Source: Saccharomycopsis fibuligera x Saccharomycopsis cf. fibuligera (Eukaryota; Ascomycota; Saccharomycetes; Ascoideales; Saccharomycopsidaceae). From it: a stretch of DNA of 64,000 nt. The number at the start of each line of letters is the position of its first letter. The first letter of the stretch is position 1. The notes under the pieces are model-generated. The model saw only the letters and a list, made by a program, of their open reading frames with translations. It was not told the origin of the DNA and searched no databases. Where the stretch lies: assembly GCA_001936135.1 (NCBI GenBank), contig CP012817.1, positions 1,612,001 to 1,676,000 of the forward strand. Direction: 5' to 3'. Below are positions 1-12,438 of the stretch, piece after piece. The translations under genes were made by a program, and so were the position numbers.

Positions 1-2414
1 TTCCAGTAGTCACTGAAGTGATAGGTCCTGGTGCTGGCATATCATTGGAAAGTGAATTTATTGAAGGTAATGTGATACTAGATGTTGACATTGAAGTGGA
101 TGCCAATGGTGTGCCAGAAGGTACACCAGAAGGCGGTAGTATTGACTGGGTGCCTATTGAATGTGTTTGAGTTAGTGACGAATTGGGATTCGCCAAACTC
201 ATACTATTGCTTCTGGTGTTAGATTGATTTGCACTAGAAAAACTATTATCAACATTACTCACATTTGTTGGCATTGAAACATTAGGAACTGCAGTATTAG
301 CAAGCATTGACCCATTTTGAGTCTGTGCCACTTCTGGTTGTGCCAGCGCTGTCGACTGTAAAGATTGTATTACTGGTGTTTGTTGTGTTTGTGATCTTGG
401 AATAATTGCCTCAGGACTAGCTGATTCAGCATCAACAATTATATCATTCCGTGGAGGAGCGCTTGGCCGTCGCCGCAAATTAGACAATGGTACATCATCT
501 GGGTCCTCTTCAAGTTCAAGATCAAGATCAATATCAATATCAATGTCTTCTGCCAGGGGTACATCATCTACTGGCACTGGCTCTTGCGGCTGTCGCTGGG
601 ATGTTTGTGCTTGTAATTGTGCTTCTTGTGATTGTGCTTGTTGTGACGGCTGAGCCTCTTCATCTTCATGTTCACTTTCACTATCTAATGTTATAACCTC
701 AATGTCCACTGATTTATTTCCACCGCCACCACTTCCTCCGCCGATATCAGAAATTTCTACACTTTCCTCCTTTTTCATGGTGTATGGACCATCGTCAATG
801 GCATCTGCCATAGAACTTGGAATTGCTGGTTTTTTGTTTTTCTCCTTGCCATCGCCAACGACTTTCCAATTACCATCATGTAGCAATTCCACTGTTTCTG
901 CATCTTCGTCGGTATGGTTGACAATATCTACCATATAATCGCTGACGGCTAACTCGGCGACAGTTATTTCCACATTACAAATTGGACATGTCCAAGTAGA
1001 TGCTTGTTCCTGTAATTGCAAAAAACTTAGACAGTCAAAACATTGAATATGCTGGCATCTAATGGATCTTGCAGGACATTTCATCTTCATGTAACTAATA
1101 GGGCATTTTAAAGATAGAGTGGTTGCCATTTCTATCAAGTCATCACTTTCTTCTGACTCTTTGTATTCTTTTTGAATGGTAGCCATAGTGGCAGATTTTG
1201 ATATGTGGGGCTGTTGAGTGGCTACTTTTTCCACGAGTTTCAGGGGCGCAATCATTTCAACAATGTAGCAGTACATAAGGAAGTCTTCTTTCGCAAATGC
1301 ATAAATGACTTCCAATGAATTATTATGAGGAGGTTGGCGGACTAATGATGTTAGGTTGGCGGGTCTAGCAGTACCTGGGCGGTTTTTGATACCTTTCACG
1401 TTATCTTTGACTACTGTTTTGTTGAAATGAATTTCGATGGGCTGAGGAAACTGAATAAAAACATTGTTTGGACTATTTTTATTGTAAACACCACTGAAAA
1501 GCATAAGCTGGTACTGTTTACCACTAGAAAGCAAGAGTTGTTCTTGGTGATTAAGGACAAACTCAATGGTACAAGTGCCTCTGGAATCAGGTGCGCGCCA
1601 TGCCATTTTGGGGCTGTTATGAACTAGACGTTTTAACTTATAAAAAGGGCTTTCTTTGAAATATATCCAGGGCCGCGTTGTCTTTTTAGGAACTATTCTG
1701 TTGATGGATTGCACTGGAACAGTGGTGGCGGCAGATGACGGAGATGAATGGATGCGAAGATTATGGGAATGTCCATTGCTATTGGCGGCTATATTGACAT
1801 TGCCATTGACAGCTTGCTGGCTACGTAGTGAAGAGGATCTTATTGCTGGAGTATTAGCACTATGGCTGTTGTTATTATTATTGTCATTGGCGGCTGTAGT
1901 GGTGGTGGCGAATGTTGAAGGTTCAGCGATGGCTTGGTAAGAATACGGGTTTGAGTAAGCACTGAACAACATTTCATAAGTAGGGGAATCTTGACCGCTA
2001 CCAATTTTGAGTACCACCGTTTGAAGAGCTCTAAGTTTGGGGATACTTTGTTCTGCTTTAGCGCTTGAAAAAAGAGCTTTTATCCTTTCTTGAATCTCGG
2101 CTTTGCGGCCACCAGTGGTGATGCCTATTGCTTTGCATATGTTTTTCAAACTAGAGACTTTTTGACTGTCGATGATTCTGTATACATCCTGAGGGTGTTA
2201 GTAAATGAGAAAATGAGCTGAAACATGATCGTTGGCGTATGCAATGCTAAAAGTTGCCATACTATAATTGGTAGACGCGTTCAAAAATATATATATATAT
2301 ATATATAGATTTGCTACCAAGATCGTTATTGAATGGATCCGATCCTAAGATAACTGAGACTCTACTTACCGCCATGTCCGTGTCGGAGAAGACGTTTTGC
2401 TGCTGCCGATTCAT
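1..2414 (-). CDS. SIZ1: SUMO E3 ligase of the SIZ/PIAS family, 3' end outside the window
   Basis: Spliced gene: exon 1 is 2370-2414 (15 codons), the intron 2189-2369, and exon 2 runs from 2188 off the left edge, giving about 744 visible residues. The start is the only in-frame ATG before the donor. Visible domains in order: a SAP DNA-binding motif just after the splice (about residues 16-51, LKNICKAIGITTGGRKAEI), a PINIT-like region (about 180-300), and an SP-RING zinc finger (about 370-418) with KCPISYMKMKCPARSIRCQH and WTCPIC holding the Cys/His ligands. An acidic segment with IDIDIDLDLELEEDPDD after the finger resembles the SUMO-interacting region of the family. The family transfers SUMO to septins, PCNA and chromatin proteins. 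SIZ1 and its paralogue SIZ2/NFI1 cannot be separated by eye; CTG yeasts usually have few copies, so the symbol is a family name. Confidence 0.93.
2189..2369 (-). other. Intron in the SIZ1 gene (181 nt)
   Basis: The donor is GTAAGT at 2369-2364, and the acceptor CAG ends at 2189 with the branch sequence TACTAAC nine or so bases before it. Splicing is phase 0 and joins MAV-free exon 1 to the SAP domain. The intron body holds an AT dinucleotide run at about 2288-2307. Confidence 0.9.
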
Positions 2415-3009
2415 TATGATGCGGGTACGGTTTTGTAAACACGATGGGAAGACGTCAAATTGTGCATCGAGTAACAGAAACTAGAAATACTTGTGGCCAG
2501 TAAGGGCCGAATGATGGATTAGAGAAGATGAGAAGCGGTTCGGTTTGATGAGTGGTGATGTTGAGTGTCTGGCGAAATATTGTGAATTTCTGTGTTTGCA
2601 GCAGAAAAAAGTAAAAAAATAAAAAGGAAAAAAAAAGTACCACGTGAATTCTCATGTGATGTATGTCTGGACGGGGTCAGATGATACATTTATGAAATTG
2701 GACACTCATGGTACACATCAGCTGACATGTACATACTACACTACTAAATGTAGCATACAAAGTCACATGCTTTCCCTGTTTCACACTAATATCATCCGGG
2801 CAACTGCGGAACTCAGAACAAAAGTTTTAAATTTTGGGTGAGAAGCTGACGGAAACAGAAACTAACTAATGCCAAAGACCAGATATCATCCGCCAAGTTG
2901 ACCACTCCAACCAGTACCATCCAGATCACCAGGGTCTACTTTGCTAGCTGTTTCTGTGTGCATCTGTATCTAAAGGACTCTCCCACCCCAAGTCACTCTT
3001 TATCCAGCC
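2415..3009. other. Divergent promoter region SIZ1 / ZDS
   Basis: No credible gene. It holds an A-rich tract near 2607-2637 and a CACGTG E-box at 2641-2646. Short open frames here are chance. Confidence 0.6.
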
Positions 3010-4840
3010 ATGTCCCGCAGCTCCCTGTCCTCCAACTCCCACTCAAACCATCACTCCTCTTCCTCCGCCGCAAATCTCCAGCGAAACCCTTCCGATTCAA
3101 GCTCCGTGGTCTCCTCAAACACAACAACAACAACAACCTATATCAACAACTCCAACTCGCTATCCGCAAATGTGAACCGCAAAAGTAGGAGAAAGTCTAA
3201 TGCCGAACTTGCCGCTCAGGCAGTTGCCAACGAAAGAGACATTCTTCGTAACTTGAAGCGTGTCTCCATCGGTGCTTCCACTTCCCAAGGCTTTGATCCT
3301 GATATGTTGAACGAGTCCAGCTTTGAAAACTTTGTTTCCAAACAACATCACAAACGCACTAGTGGCGCTCCCTTGAGCCCTACTCATGAATATCAGCAGT
3401 CGCCTTCTTCCCCACATCACCACCATCATCAGTATCTGCCTCAAGCTGCCAAAAGATCCAGTTCGCTCTATTCAAAAGATTATAGCATAAGCCCCGCTAC
3501 TAGTCTAAGCAGAAAAGGTACACTTTACAATAAGCAGCAACAACAGCAATCGGCTGTCACCACTCCTACAAAGAAAAATGGCAAAAATGAACAGCAAAGT
3601 AAAATACAACTTGATACTTCGAAACTTCTTTGGGTGCCGGCTACTTCTCATCCAGGTATTGCTCCAGAAAATTTCAGAAAACATGTTCAATCTACCATCA
3701 CAGAAATGACGGCAAATTTAAACATATCCGATGATGGTGATAGTAATGGGAGTATAAACAATAGTAGTAATAGCATCCAAAGTCACAATAGCCTATCTGA
3801 TTCATCTTCTATAATTTCTGCTCCAGTGATGGTAAACAACTACTCTGATAATCACCACAAAAGCATGCCTTCATTGCGCGAACTAACCGATGAACTAGAA
3901 AAGTTGTCCAACATGGCCGGTTTGGCTGCTACTGATGCCGCTACTTTAGCAAGGACGTTGTCTACTTCCGCCCTTAGTTCATATTCCTCATCACATCATC
4001 CAGGGTCAAATTTGTTTGAGACTTTGAGTTACAATGATGATGCTGATAATCTAAGTAGTAATGATTACTCTATCACACATGATGATCAAAGTCCTAGAAA
4101 AAGCTCCTTTGACAATGATAACGTTGCCAATATTCATAATTCACCACAAAAATCTTTGAAAAACAGTCCTTCTAGAGTTGCTAGTCCAACTAAACCGCGC
4201 TCTCATTCATTAACAAACTCATCACCCGAAAATACTGATATTGAAACTGATATGGATTCTCCAATCGCCTTGCCTAATGGTGATATTAAGTTAAAGCGAT
4301 CCAAGTGGACAACATACCGTAAAAAGACAATTAAAAAACCGACAGAAAGCGAAAGTAAAGAAGCGTTGCTCAGTCGACGTAAAAGATCTCAAGACTTGAG
4401 CAAGCATCCGTTACCAAAACTTCCAAATATTGGCAGTATGGAAAGCAGTAATGAGATACCTCCCCAGTTGACTAACGAACAAATGCAATTATTAGAAGAT
4501 CACAAGCAACGAGAAAGAGATGAAAATATTGCTTTAGAAAAGCAAGAACTTGCTGATAGGCAACACAGAGAACAGAAAGAAGCCTTAAGAAGACAAGAAC
4601 GTGAACGATTAAAAAATGAACGTCAACGAATTGAATCACAAAGATCAGAGTTGGAAAAACAACAAAGAGTGCTTAATGAAAAAAAAAGACAACGGGAGTT
4701 GGGCCAATCAAAAACAGGTAGTGTTGAATTATCTTACAATAACAATAACAATAACAACAGTAGCCTCCAACAAAGTTTACCTTTAGCTCAGTCTTCGCCT
4801 ACTAAGAGAAACATTGCAGTTCAACGCCGTCCATCGATTC

Positions 4841-4886
<46 letters not shown>

Positions 4887-7227
4887 GCAGCAACAGCAAC
4901 AACAACAACGCAGATTGCAGCCCGAAGCAAGCATAATTAGACAAGTTGACCAAACTAGAGGCTTAGATAATATCAACAACAATGTTAATAGAAGGTTGTC
5001 AATGGATCGCAACAGACGTTTTAACGATCAATATCATCAGGGTCATCACAATTATGACCAAAAGCAGCAGCATGCTAATGCTGCTGCTGGAATTGGTAAT
5101 CGTACTGGAAAGTTACAAGAACCAGTACAAATTCAACCAAGTCCGAAAAAGCAGCAACAACAACAGCAGTATCAGCATCAACAGTATCAATACCAAAAAC
5201 ATCAACAACAACTTGCTGAACAATCACACCAACAACCTCAGTCACAGCAACCATCGCAATATCAAGCTCTTCCAATCAGTAATGATCAACGTCAACTTTC
5301 ACAAGCAGAACTTGGTCCTCTGGTATCTGGTGGCCCTGCTGCAGTCCCGTTACAACCAATGAGAAAATATTCTTTGTCTGGGCCTTCTGATAGTAACAAC
5401 AATAAATTTTCGTTGAAAAAAGTTGCTAAATCGCAATCTTTTAACGAGGAAATCTTGTCCTCAAATACCAAAGATGCCGCCAAAAAGAAAAAGAATGCGT
5501 TTGGATCATGGAGTAGATCTAAAGATAAAAAATCTTCGGCTAAAAATTCATCCTCTGAATCCAATACTGCTACAAATTCGCCATCAAGAAAAAATAGCAT
5601 TGATCAAGAAACTCTAATCTCCACTGTTTCCGATACCAGATCATCATTTGAAGTAGAATTGGATGAATTAAATATGAAGAGCGCTGCTGCTGCCATTGGT
5701 GCTAGTGGTGCTAGTGGTATTAGAAAAAACGCGGCCAATGCATATGGCTTAATGAATGACAGTATTCAAGAAACTGATGCTGAAGATTCTAGTAATTCTG
5801 CTACTCCAACTACAAGTATTAACACAACTACCACAAACGCTTCTAAGAAGGCAGGAGACACGACAAAGAAAGTTTTTGGCATTTTCAAGAAGAAATCGTC
5901 CAAGAATTTGAGAGAAAAAGAAAAAGAGAAGGAAAAAGCTGCCACTGCTCTTGCTAACGCTAATGCTAATGAGCCATTGCCTGGCAACAAGAATCTTTTA
6001 ATTAGCGAATATGCTAATACAAATAGTAATAACAACAAGCCTAATCTTATCGATTCACAAGGGTCGCTAAGTGATAATGGTGTTGTAGCAGAACAACAAA
6101 GTTATGATTACCAAAGTCAAAACCAAAATCAAAGTCATTATGAATACCAACAACAGCAACAAGGCGGCTCTCTAGAACCAGCAGCACAAATCCCAAGTCA
6201 TAGTTATAAACAAGGCCAGCATCATTATCATTACCTGCAACAACAACATCAACCTCAAGGATATAGAAATGCAGAAATAGGCAATATGGGTATTGAAAAT
6301 GATACCAGCTCCAACAGTATTGGTCTTGGTTTAGATAATAGATCTATTTCCCTGGGAAACCGTTCTTTAAATAATCACTCACAGCAAGACAGTTTTAGCA
6401 ATGCTGAGTCCGGATACGGTCAGCAGCAACAGCAGAAACAACAACAACAACAACAGCAGCAGCAGCAACAGCAAGCACAGCAGAAACACCACAGATATCG
6501 TCAAGAAATTAGTCATCCAACGAAACTTGATATGGAGGCCGACAGTGCCGTTACTGCCAATGATTCAATAATGGCGGTTGAAGATAGGAGTGAGGTTAAT
6601 GCTGATAATGCTATGTCAAACAGACATATTCGCACTGAGGAAGAAGTCGCGAATGAGTTCATTGCAGAAAACCAGAAACGCCAATCTGGTTTGTCTGACC
6701 TATCGTCACCTACTGACAACAATGGTAATAATATGGACATTATTTCATCATTAGTTTCTGCTGATATGACCACATTGGAAAAATTGCAAACTTTTAAACA
6801 ACTTCACAATACCCCAATAAAGCCTAATCAGCCAGTGCAGTACACTGATAGTGCGTTCGGATTTCCATTGCCACCATTAACTCATTCTACTATAATTATG
6901 TTGGATCATCGATTCCCAATGAACGTTGAAAGAGCAATTTATAGGCTTTCACATCTAAAATTAGCTAACCCTAAACGAGAATTAAGACAGCAAGTCTTAC
7001 TATCAAATTTCATGTATGCCTATTTGAATTTGGTAAATCATACTTTGTTGTTGCAAAATATGGAAGAAGGTGGAAGCGGCGTTGGTAATGAGGAAAATCC
7101 AATCAACGGGACTGGTCAAGCTGATGATGATGTTGACGTTGGCGAAGATGCAATTCAACAACAGTTGGAAGGAGTTGAGGAGTTTCCGCTTGGTGATGAA
7201 GGTGAGGCTGGAATGGTTTATAATTGA
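3010..7227 (+). CDS. ZDS1: Zds1/Zds2-family regulator of PP2A-Cdc55, Q/N-rich
   Basis: 1405 residues from ATG 3010. The family hallmarks are all present: an N-terminal block NLKRVSIGASTSQGFDPDML (about residues 79-98), the LLWVPATSHPGIAPENF block (about 208-224), and at the C-terminus the Zds_C domain (about 1281-1350) with FGFPLPPLTHSTIIMLDHRF and ERAIYRLSHLKLANPKREL. Zds proteins bind PP2A-Cdc55, keep it cytoplasmic, and act in mitotic entry, mitotic exit and polarity. Between the blocks are a charged coiled coil (about 490-575, rich in RQERERLKNERQR) and two long poly-Q tracts (about 613-636 and 1138-1158) plus Asn and Ser runs. Codon 6 is CTG inside a Ser run, which fits Ser decoding. Fewer paralogues are usual in this clade, so this is probably the single ZDS gene rather than specifically ZDS1. 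Confidence 0.92.
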
Positions 7228-8575
7228 GCAATTGTACTCATGTTCAAGCTCGAGTGTAGTGAAAAGTGTTTTTGAGAGTTTCACCTACTATCTACCACTT
7301 GTTAGGATTGGTGCACATAGTGAAAGGGACAATTGATTTGTTTTCGTTTTTTATTTTTTTGCATTTACTTTGCTATAATAAGAACTGGACCACATGGCTT
7401 AAAGTTCTCACTTAATTTATCCACAGAGCTTCTTTTTTTTATTTTTTCGTCAAACGTTTTATTTCCTGTTGCTCACCGCTTTTGCTTCATCCTTTTTTGA
7501 GTCTTACCTTCAATTTTTCATGCAAAACTTATCATATAACCATATTTCCATATAACCATATTTCCATATAACCATATTTCCATATAACCCACATAATATT
7601 CATCATTACATTGCTTTTTCTAGCTTTGCTCGTCTTGATTTTGGGAAACTTGTTTCAAATTGCTTTAATCCTGACTTTTCTTCACTTCACTTGGCACAAC
7701 AAGCTCAGCATTTGAGCTTTTTAGTTCTTTATTTTTTTTTTATTTCTAAAAAAAAAAAAAAAAAATATTAAAAATTACGGTGCATACACTACTTCCACCC
7801 ATTTTCCTGTTTCCTTACACTATGCTTAATGATACCAAATCTCATTTATTTTCTAATTCTTTTTTCTGAATTTATTTTTTTTCTCATTATCTTGATTGAT
7901 ATTAGTTAGTTAGCTTTTTTTTTTTTTTTTTTTTTTTTTTGTTTCGATTCTGTTTTTATGTTTTGATTTTCCATTTTATCAACTTATTACATAGTCATTA
8001 TGTGTTGTTCTGTTTTTTCTGTTTTTTATTAATTTCTTGAATGATTGTTGTCTAGCTTTAGTTTTAAACAAATATCTACATAGAAATTATCAGTTAGTTA
8101 GCTAGTTGGCTAATTATGGTCATCATCATGAATGCATACTTTCAATACTCAAAAACGTTCCCTTATGGTATACTAATATGAATACCAAATAGCTCATTAT
8201 GTCAGAACCTTAAATTCTCTAGTATATTGTTCCAGTAAAAAAAGAGTCAAACATATTTACTATCTGGCCGGTCAGACTACTATAGTTCATTGTACATAGT
8301 GATTGCGTAAGCAATAATATGCGCCGCATACTTTTTTTAAACTTTGGAGCACAAGTAAAATAAGCAATTATAGTAGTGCCAATAAGAGATCGTTTTGTTG
8401 AGCGTTTGAGAAACATCTGAGGAGAACCCTTTAACAAATATAGTTTTGGAAACTAAGCTAAATATATACATCCAGGAAAATGGTAAAATAAAATTAAAGC
8501 ATGAACATAACAAGTTAGAAGTCTATTAAAAAGTGACGGAAAAACAGAAAAAATAACAAGCAGCATATCTATCAT
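7228..8575. other. Convergent intergenic region, T-rich
   Basis: Shared 3' region of the ZDS gene (plus) and RCE1 (minus). It is T-rich, with homopolymers near 7731-7764 and 7916-7940 and a 16-bp tandem repeat at 7533-7588. I see no supported gene. Confidence 0.6.
7533..7588. repeat. 16-bp tandem repeat, 3.5 copies
   Basis: The unit CATATAACCATATTTC is repeated head to tail without mismatches, 350 bases after the ZDS stop codon. Confidence 0.95.
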
Positions 8576-9592
8576 TCAATGCCAATGTAAAGGTGAATTT
8601 GGACTAGCAGTCAATGGAAATAAGAGCATCTTGAACAACCATATCCCTACAATTAGCAACGCGAAATAAACCCACTTCCACCATTTTTTATCAGTATCTG
8701 GATTCAACGTAGGAAACCCAAAGAAATTGCACATTGAATGCACAAGAACCACGGCAGCAGTATTACCTGTTCTTAAGAATAAAAACGCAGAAAATGCCCC
8801 AAATAATGTAGTGTAGCACATTTGAAAAAAACAAGAGAATACAATCTTACTCAAAGTATGTTGATGACGGCAATAAAGTTCCCAGCCGTGGTGCAAATGA
8901 GCTGTTCCAAAAAATAATGGGGTCATCCAAATAAGAACATCCACCCCTATACCATTGGTGCTGCTGCTACTTTCGTACATATCGTAATCATTATTATGAC
9001 TTTCATTATGGTGAGGGTTATTACCAACAGGCACGAATAAAGCAATGACACATGAACGGTAAATAATCTCTTCACTAAGTGGTCCCACAATCAAATTACG
9101 TACCCCTTGCAATGACTGCAATTCTTCCATTACTCGCTTACCAAAGGCATCAGGTCCTACCAGGCCACCATGATAGTAACCTTGCAGTTCAAAAAATACT
9201 TCATTCAACAATGGGCCAATAAATAATACAGTCACTAAAAGCCCTGCTTTACTAATATCGTGCAAGTATGCAATTAAATGAGCAATGGACCACTGATACT
9301 CCGGAGCAGGATGGTGCTGGGAGTGACGATACCTCAATCCGGGGACAACTCCGAGTAATGATATACCTTGCAATATGGAAGTAGTGGCTTGTTGATAGGT
9401 CAAGTATAGTGGGACAAGCAACAACGCAAGGCCAGAAAGATATGTTACTGAGAAAAGTCGTCTTTTGATGATAACAGGGTTATCGCGTGTTAATAGCGCA
9501 GTGGTACGGTTGTTGGGTAGGTAAACGACGACAACGTAAGATATTGCGAGTACTAATGAGCCAAGCACGGCATGAGTGGCAGTGTAAACCAT
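8576..9592 (-). CDS. RCE1: CAAX prenyl protease 2 (Rce1)
   Basis: 338 residues, a polytopic ER membrane protease that removes the -aaX tripeptide from prenylated CaaX proteins such as Ras and a-factor. The ABI-family catalytic signature is present: GPLSEEIIYRS with the Glu-Glu pair near residues 172-173, then FFGTAHLHH (about 226-234) and VLVHSMCNFFGFP (about 280-292), which supply the His and Asn of the active site. About eight hydrophobic segments are visible, starting at the N-terminus with SLVLAISYVVVVYLP. The length matches yeast Rce1 (about 315). The start ATG at 9592 gives the expected N-terminus. An Asn/His/Ser-rich loop (about 190-213) is an insertion between the first two catalytic motifs. 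Confidence 0.95.
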   Translation of the reverse strand: MVYTATHAVLGSLVLAISYVVVVYLPNNRTTALLTRDNPVIIKRRLFSVTYLSGLALLLVPLYLTYQQATTSILQGISLLGVVPGLRYRHSQHHPAPEYQWSIAHLIAYLHDISKAGLLVTVLFIGPLLNEVFFELQGYYHGGLVGPDAFGKRVMEELQSLQGVRNLIVGPLSEEIIYRSCVIALFVPVGNNPHHNESHNNDYDMYESSSSTNGIGVDVLIWMTPLFFGTAHLHHGWELYCRHQHTLSKIVFSCFFQMCYTTLFGAFSAFLFLRTGNTAAVVLVHSMCNFFGFPTLNPDTDKKWWKWVYFALLIVGIWLFKMLLFPLTASPNSPLHWH

Positions 9593-10221
9593 CAGTGGTG
9601 ATGATATTTTGTTTCCGAAGTTGCTCTATGGAAGTACTATAGCAAAGACAGGAGGAGGTCAAGACTCGAATATTGACTACATGCTGATAGTATTGTTCAT
9701 TTTGCGTTTTTTTGGAGGTTGTAAATAAGAAAAATAAAACAAGTGCCAGTTCTGTGGGTCTTAAACATAACAAGGTATTACATATTAAAATCAAAACGCC
9801 AAATAGAGATAAAATTCAAGAGTCAAGTCTAATTGAATGCCTTCGAAGACAAATGTACACTGCTATAGCCGCTAGTTCTTAGCCAAAAGATACAGGACAA
9901 CGGTTTATTCCGAATCTCTTCTGTTGTCCCCCGCCATATCAAGCCTACCTGGATTACATTGATGCAACAAATATGCACCGTTGGCTAACGTTCTAAAAGC
10001 ACCTACTAAATGATACAATAAAATATAAAGTTCGTCACAGTTTAATAAAACTTGTCCAGATTTATTTCTGAGTATCAGGAAAATAATATAAAGCGATGCC
10101 AAAAAGGGAAGAAAAGCAAAATTAGTTTTTGAAATTTTTAAGAAAAACTTGTTTTACAAAAAAAAACAAATGGAAACGTAAATGACAAGAAAAAAAAACT
10201 AAACTAAGCAATGATGTTAAT
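9593..10221. other. RCE1 promoter / PRT1 3' region
   Basis: Tandem arrangement on the minus strand. The PRT1 end is A/T-rich (10130-10200). No gene is supported; one open frame at 9905-10102 lacks an ATG near its start. Confidence 0.5.
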
Positions 10222-12438
10222 CTACTCAATAATTTCTTCCTTCTCTTCAAGAATTTCCTCCTTGATTTCCTCAATAACAGCATCTTCCTTAGCTTCTTCT
10301 TCTTGTTCAACGATGCCCAATTCTTTCTTCTTGTGTTCAACAGTTGATCTCCAGTTAGCCCATTCTTCCAACAACTTACGTCTGGTCAAGATGATTTCTC
10401 TAGTAGCGGCACTAGCTTCCATAGCGTCCTGTTCTTCGAATTGTGCAGAGTATTCACGCAAGTTCTTACGCACCTTCTTACGATCACCACCAGTCAACAA
10501 AGATGCTGGTCTTGGTCTCCAGATGAACTGCTTAAAGTTATCCACTGCTTCAGAAATCAACAAATGACCAGCAAAGTCATAGACTTTGTAACCGTTTTCA
10601 ACCTTATGTCTCCAAGAAGAAGACCAAACGGCCAAGTAACGGCCAGATGGATCCCATTCCAAGTTGGTAGCACCAAATGGTTCAACGTCACCTATTTGTT
10701 TCAAAGAAGCTTTGACGTTTTGGTTCTTGGCAGCTTCGTCAGAAGCTAAGACAAGTTGACCATCGTAGTCCAAGTCAAAGAAATCAATCTTGGCGTTGTT
10801 AGATGCAACATTAGCAACAGCAATGAATCTGCCCTTTGGAGCCCAAAGCAAAGTGTCTGCATGTTTGTTTTCAATGACCTTAAAGTTCTTGAATTTCTTC
10901 AAGTTAACATTAGCATTAGCAGCACCTTTACCCTTCTTTTCAATTTCTGGAGCGTAAAAACTGATGTTGTTCTTTGGAATAGCCAAGTTAACTGGACCTT
11001 GATCCAATCTAGAAATAGTGACAAATCTGTCACCCTTTGGTTCCCAAGCAAAGTTTATCACCACTTCCTTGAGTTCGATTTTTTCCACTGGAATTTCTTT
11101 CTCCGTCAAGCTGAAGAACTCTAAAGAAGAGAAAATAGTCTTCTTAGATTTGGTATGTCTGTCAACTTTAACAGCTAAGTATTTAGCTTCATCTTGCCAG
11201 TGGAATCCGCAACCAGAAACTTGGAACAAATTAACAGTTCTCAAGACTTTCTTAGATGGCACTTCCAACAAAGTAACTCTAGCAGTTTGATTAGAAGTCT
11301 CTGGAGTCCAGTAGGAAATAACATGAGACAATGGGTCGTCTTTCTTAGCGGAAGCCAATTGAACACCAGCTGGAGCAAATTCAAAGTCTTGAAGGCCTTC
11401 GATCTTGAAAATCTTTTTGTCCAACAAACTCATTGTACTGCTTTCGTAAATAGCTAAAGCATCAGGACCTTTTCTGGCAAAATATTTACCATCATAAGAC
11501 CACTTGATCAATGGCCATTCAATCTTTTTGGATTGCTCCAAATTTGGTGGCAATGCAAAAGTTCTCACTGGCAAACCAGTGGCCAACTCCCAAATAACCA
11601 ATTTGTGACCTTCATCTTCTGGCTTGAATGGAAAAGTTTCTCTAGCTGGGTGGTCTGCAGGTGGCAACTTGATTGGTTCTGGTGACAAGGAAACTAAGTA
11701 TTTTTCGTCTGGAGAAAATTCCAAAAGTCTAACTTCTGGGTGAAAGTATCTTCTGATACTGTCAAAATTACTACCACCCCAGGATTGAAGACCTTGAGGA
11801 TGGATAGTGACCAAGTAAGAACCCTTTGGAGACCATGCGGAGAAACCAGTAGTAAAATTGACACGTTGGATAACATTTTCGACTTGATTTTTTTTGTGCC
11901 AGTTAACGGCAACATCATCGTTGTAATGGGCAATAAATTGATCTCTGCCGCTAGGATCTTGTAACCAAGACTTCAAGTAATCAGTTTCTTTGAATTCAGG
12001 AACTTTTGGCTCTTTGAACTCACTAGAAACAGCGCCTTCGGCACCGTATTTTTCAACATCAGACAATTTGTTCAAGAACAATCTATGCTTAGCATCTAAT
12101 TTTTTACCGTTAAGAGCTTTAATGGCAAGTTCAGCATGCTTGACGTTTTTAAACTGAATGAAAAGAAAGCCGGTAGTTTTACCGTTTTCGATAGGCAAGA
12201 AAAAAGCATCATCACCATCAGCAATTTCAGCACCAACATTGGTAAACAATTTGGTCAAAACTTTTTTCAACATTGGGGCTTTGGATTCTGGAGCCACTGG
12301 GGCACCGTCCACAACCACGTATTCCTCGATACCACTGTCTGGGTTGACAGAGTATTTCTGTTCCAAGTCGGTGAAGTCGATTTGGTCAAAATCGAGCTCG
12401 ACATCATCAATAGTGAGTGGCTGTTCAGCAGCGGCCAT
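10222..12438 (-). CDS. PRT1: Translation initiation factor eIF3 subunit b
   Basis: 738 residues, core scaffold of eIF3 in 43S preinitiation complex assembly and scanning. An N-terminal RRM lies at about residues 75-150 (FFLPIENGKTTGFLFIQFKN as the RNP core), followed by a long beta-propeller built from WD-like blades (for example GSYLVTIHPQGLQSWGG and FEFAPAGVQLASAKKDDP) and a C-terminal helical tail REIILTRRKLLEEWANWRST that in yeast contacts eIF3i/g. Length matches S. cerevisiae Prt1 (763). The Leu codons are strongly biased to TTG and CTG is avoided, as expected of a highly expressed gene in this clade. The ATG at 12438 is followed by a typical acidic N-terminus. Confidence 0.97.
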   Translation of the reverse strand: MAAAEQPLTIDDVELDFDQIDFTDLEQKYSVNPDSGIEEYVVVDGAPVAPESKAPMLKKVLTKLFTNVGAEIADGDDAFFLPIENGKTTGFLFIQFKNVKHAELAIKALNGKKLDAKHRLFLNKLSDVEKYGAEGAVSSEFKEPKVPEFKETDYLKSWLQDPSGRDQFIAHYNDDVAVNWHKKNQVENVIQRVNFTTGFSAWSPKGSYLVTIHPQGLQSWGGSNFDSIRRYFHPEVRLLEFSPDEKYLVSLSPEPIKLPPADHPARETFPFKPEDEGHKLVIWELATGLPVRTFALPPNLEQSKKIEWPLIKWSYDGKYFARKGPDALAIYESSTMSLLDKKIFKIEGLQDFEFAPAGVQLASAKKDDPLSHVISYWTPETSNQTARVTLLEVPSKKVLRTVNLFQVSGCGFHWQDEAKYLAVKVDRHTKSKKTIFSSLEFFSLTEKEIPVEKIELKEVVINFAWEPKGDRFVTISRLDQGPVNLAIPKNNISFYAPEIEKKGKGAANANVNLKKFKNFKVIENKHADTLLWAPKGRFIAVANVASNNAKIDFFDLDYDGQLVLASDEAAKNQNVKASLKQIGDVEPFGATNLEWDPSGRYLAVWSSSWRHKVENGYKVYDFAGHLLISEAVDNFKQFIWRPRPASLLTGGDRKKVRKNLREYSAQFEEQDAMEASAATREIILTRRKLLEEWANWRSTVEHKKKELGIVEQEEEAKEDAVIEEIKEEILEEKEEIIE

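Noticed and set aside
8219-8437. 72-codon frame in the ZDS/RCE1 gap
   Set aside because: Composition is not protein-like and it sits in A/T-rich 3' sequence.
9905-10102. 65-codon open frame on the minus strand (LLNCDELYILLYHL)
   Set aside because: It begins with TTG, has no ATG until near its end, and matches no family I know.
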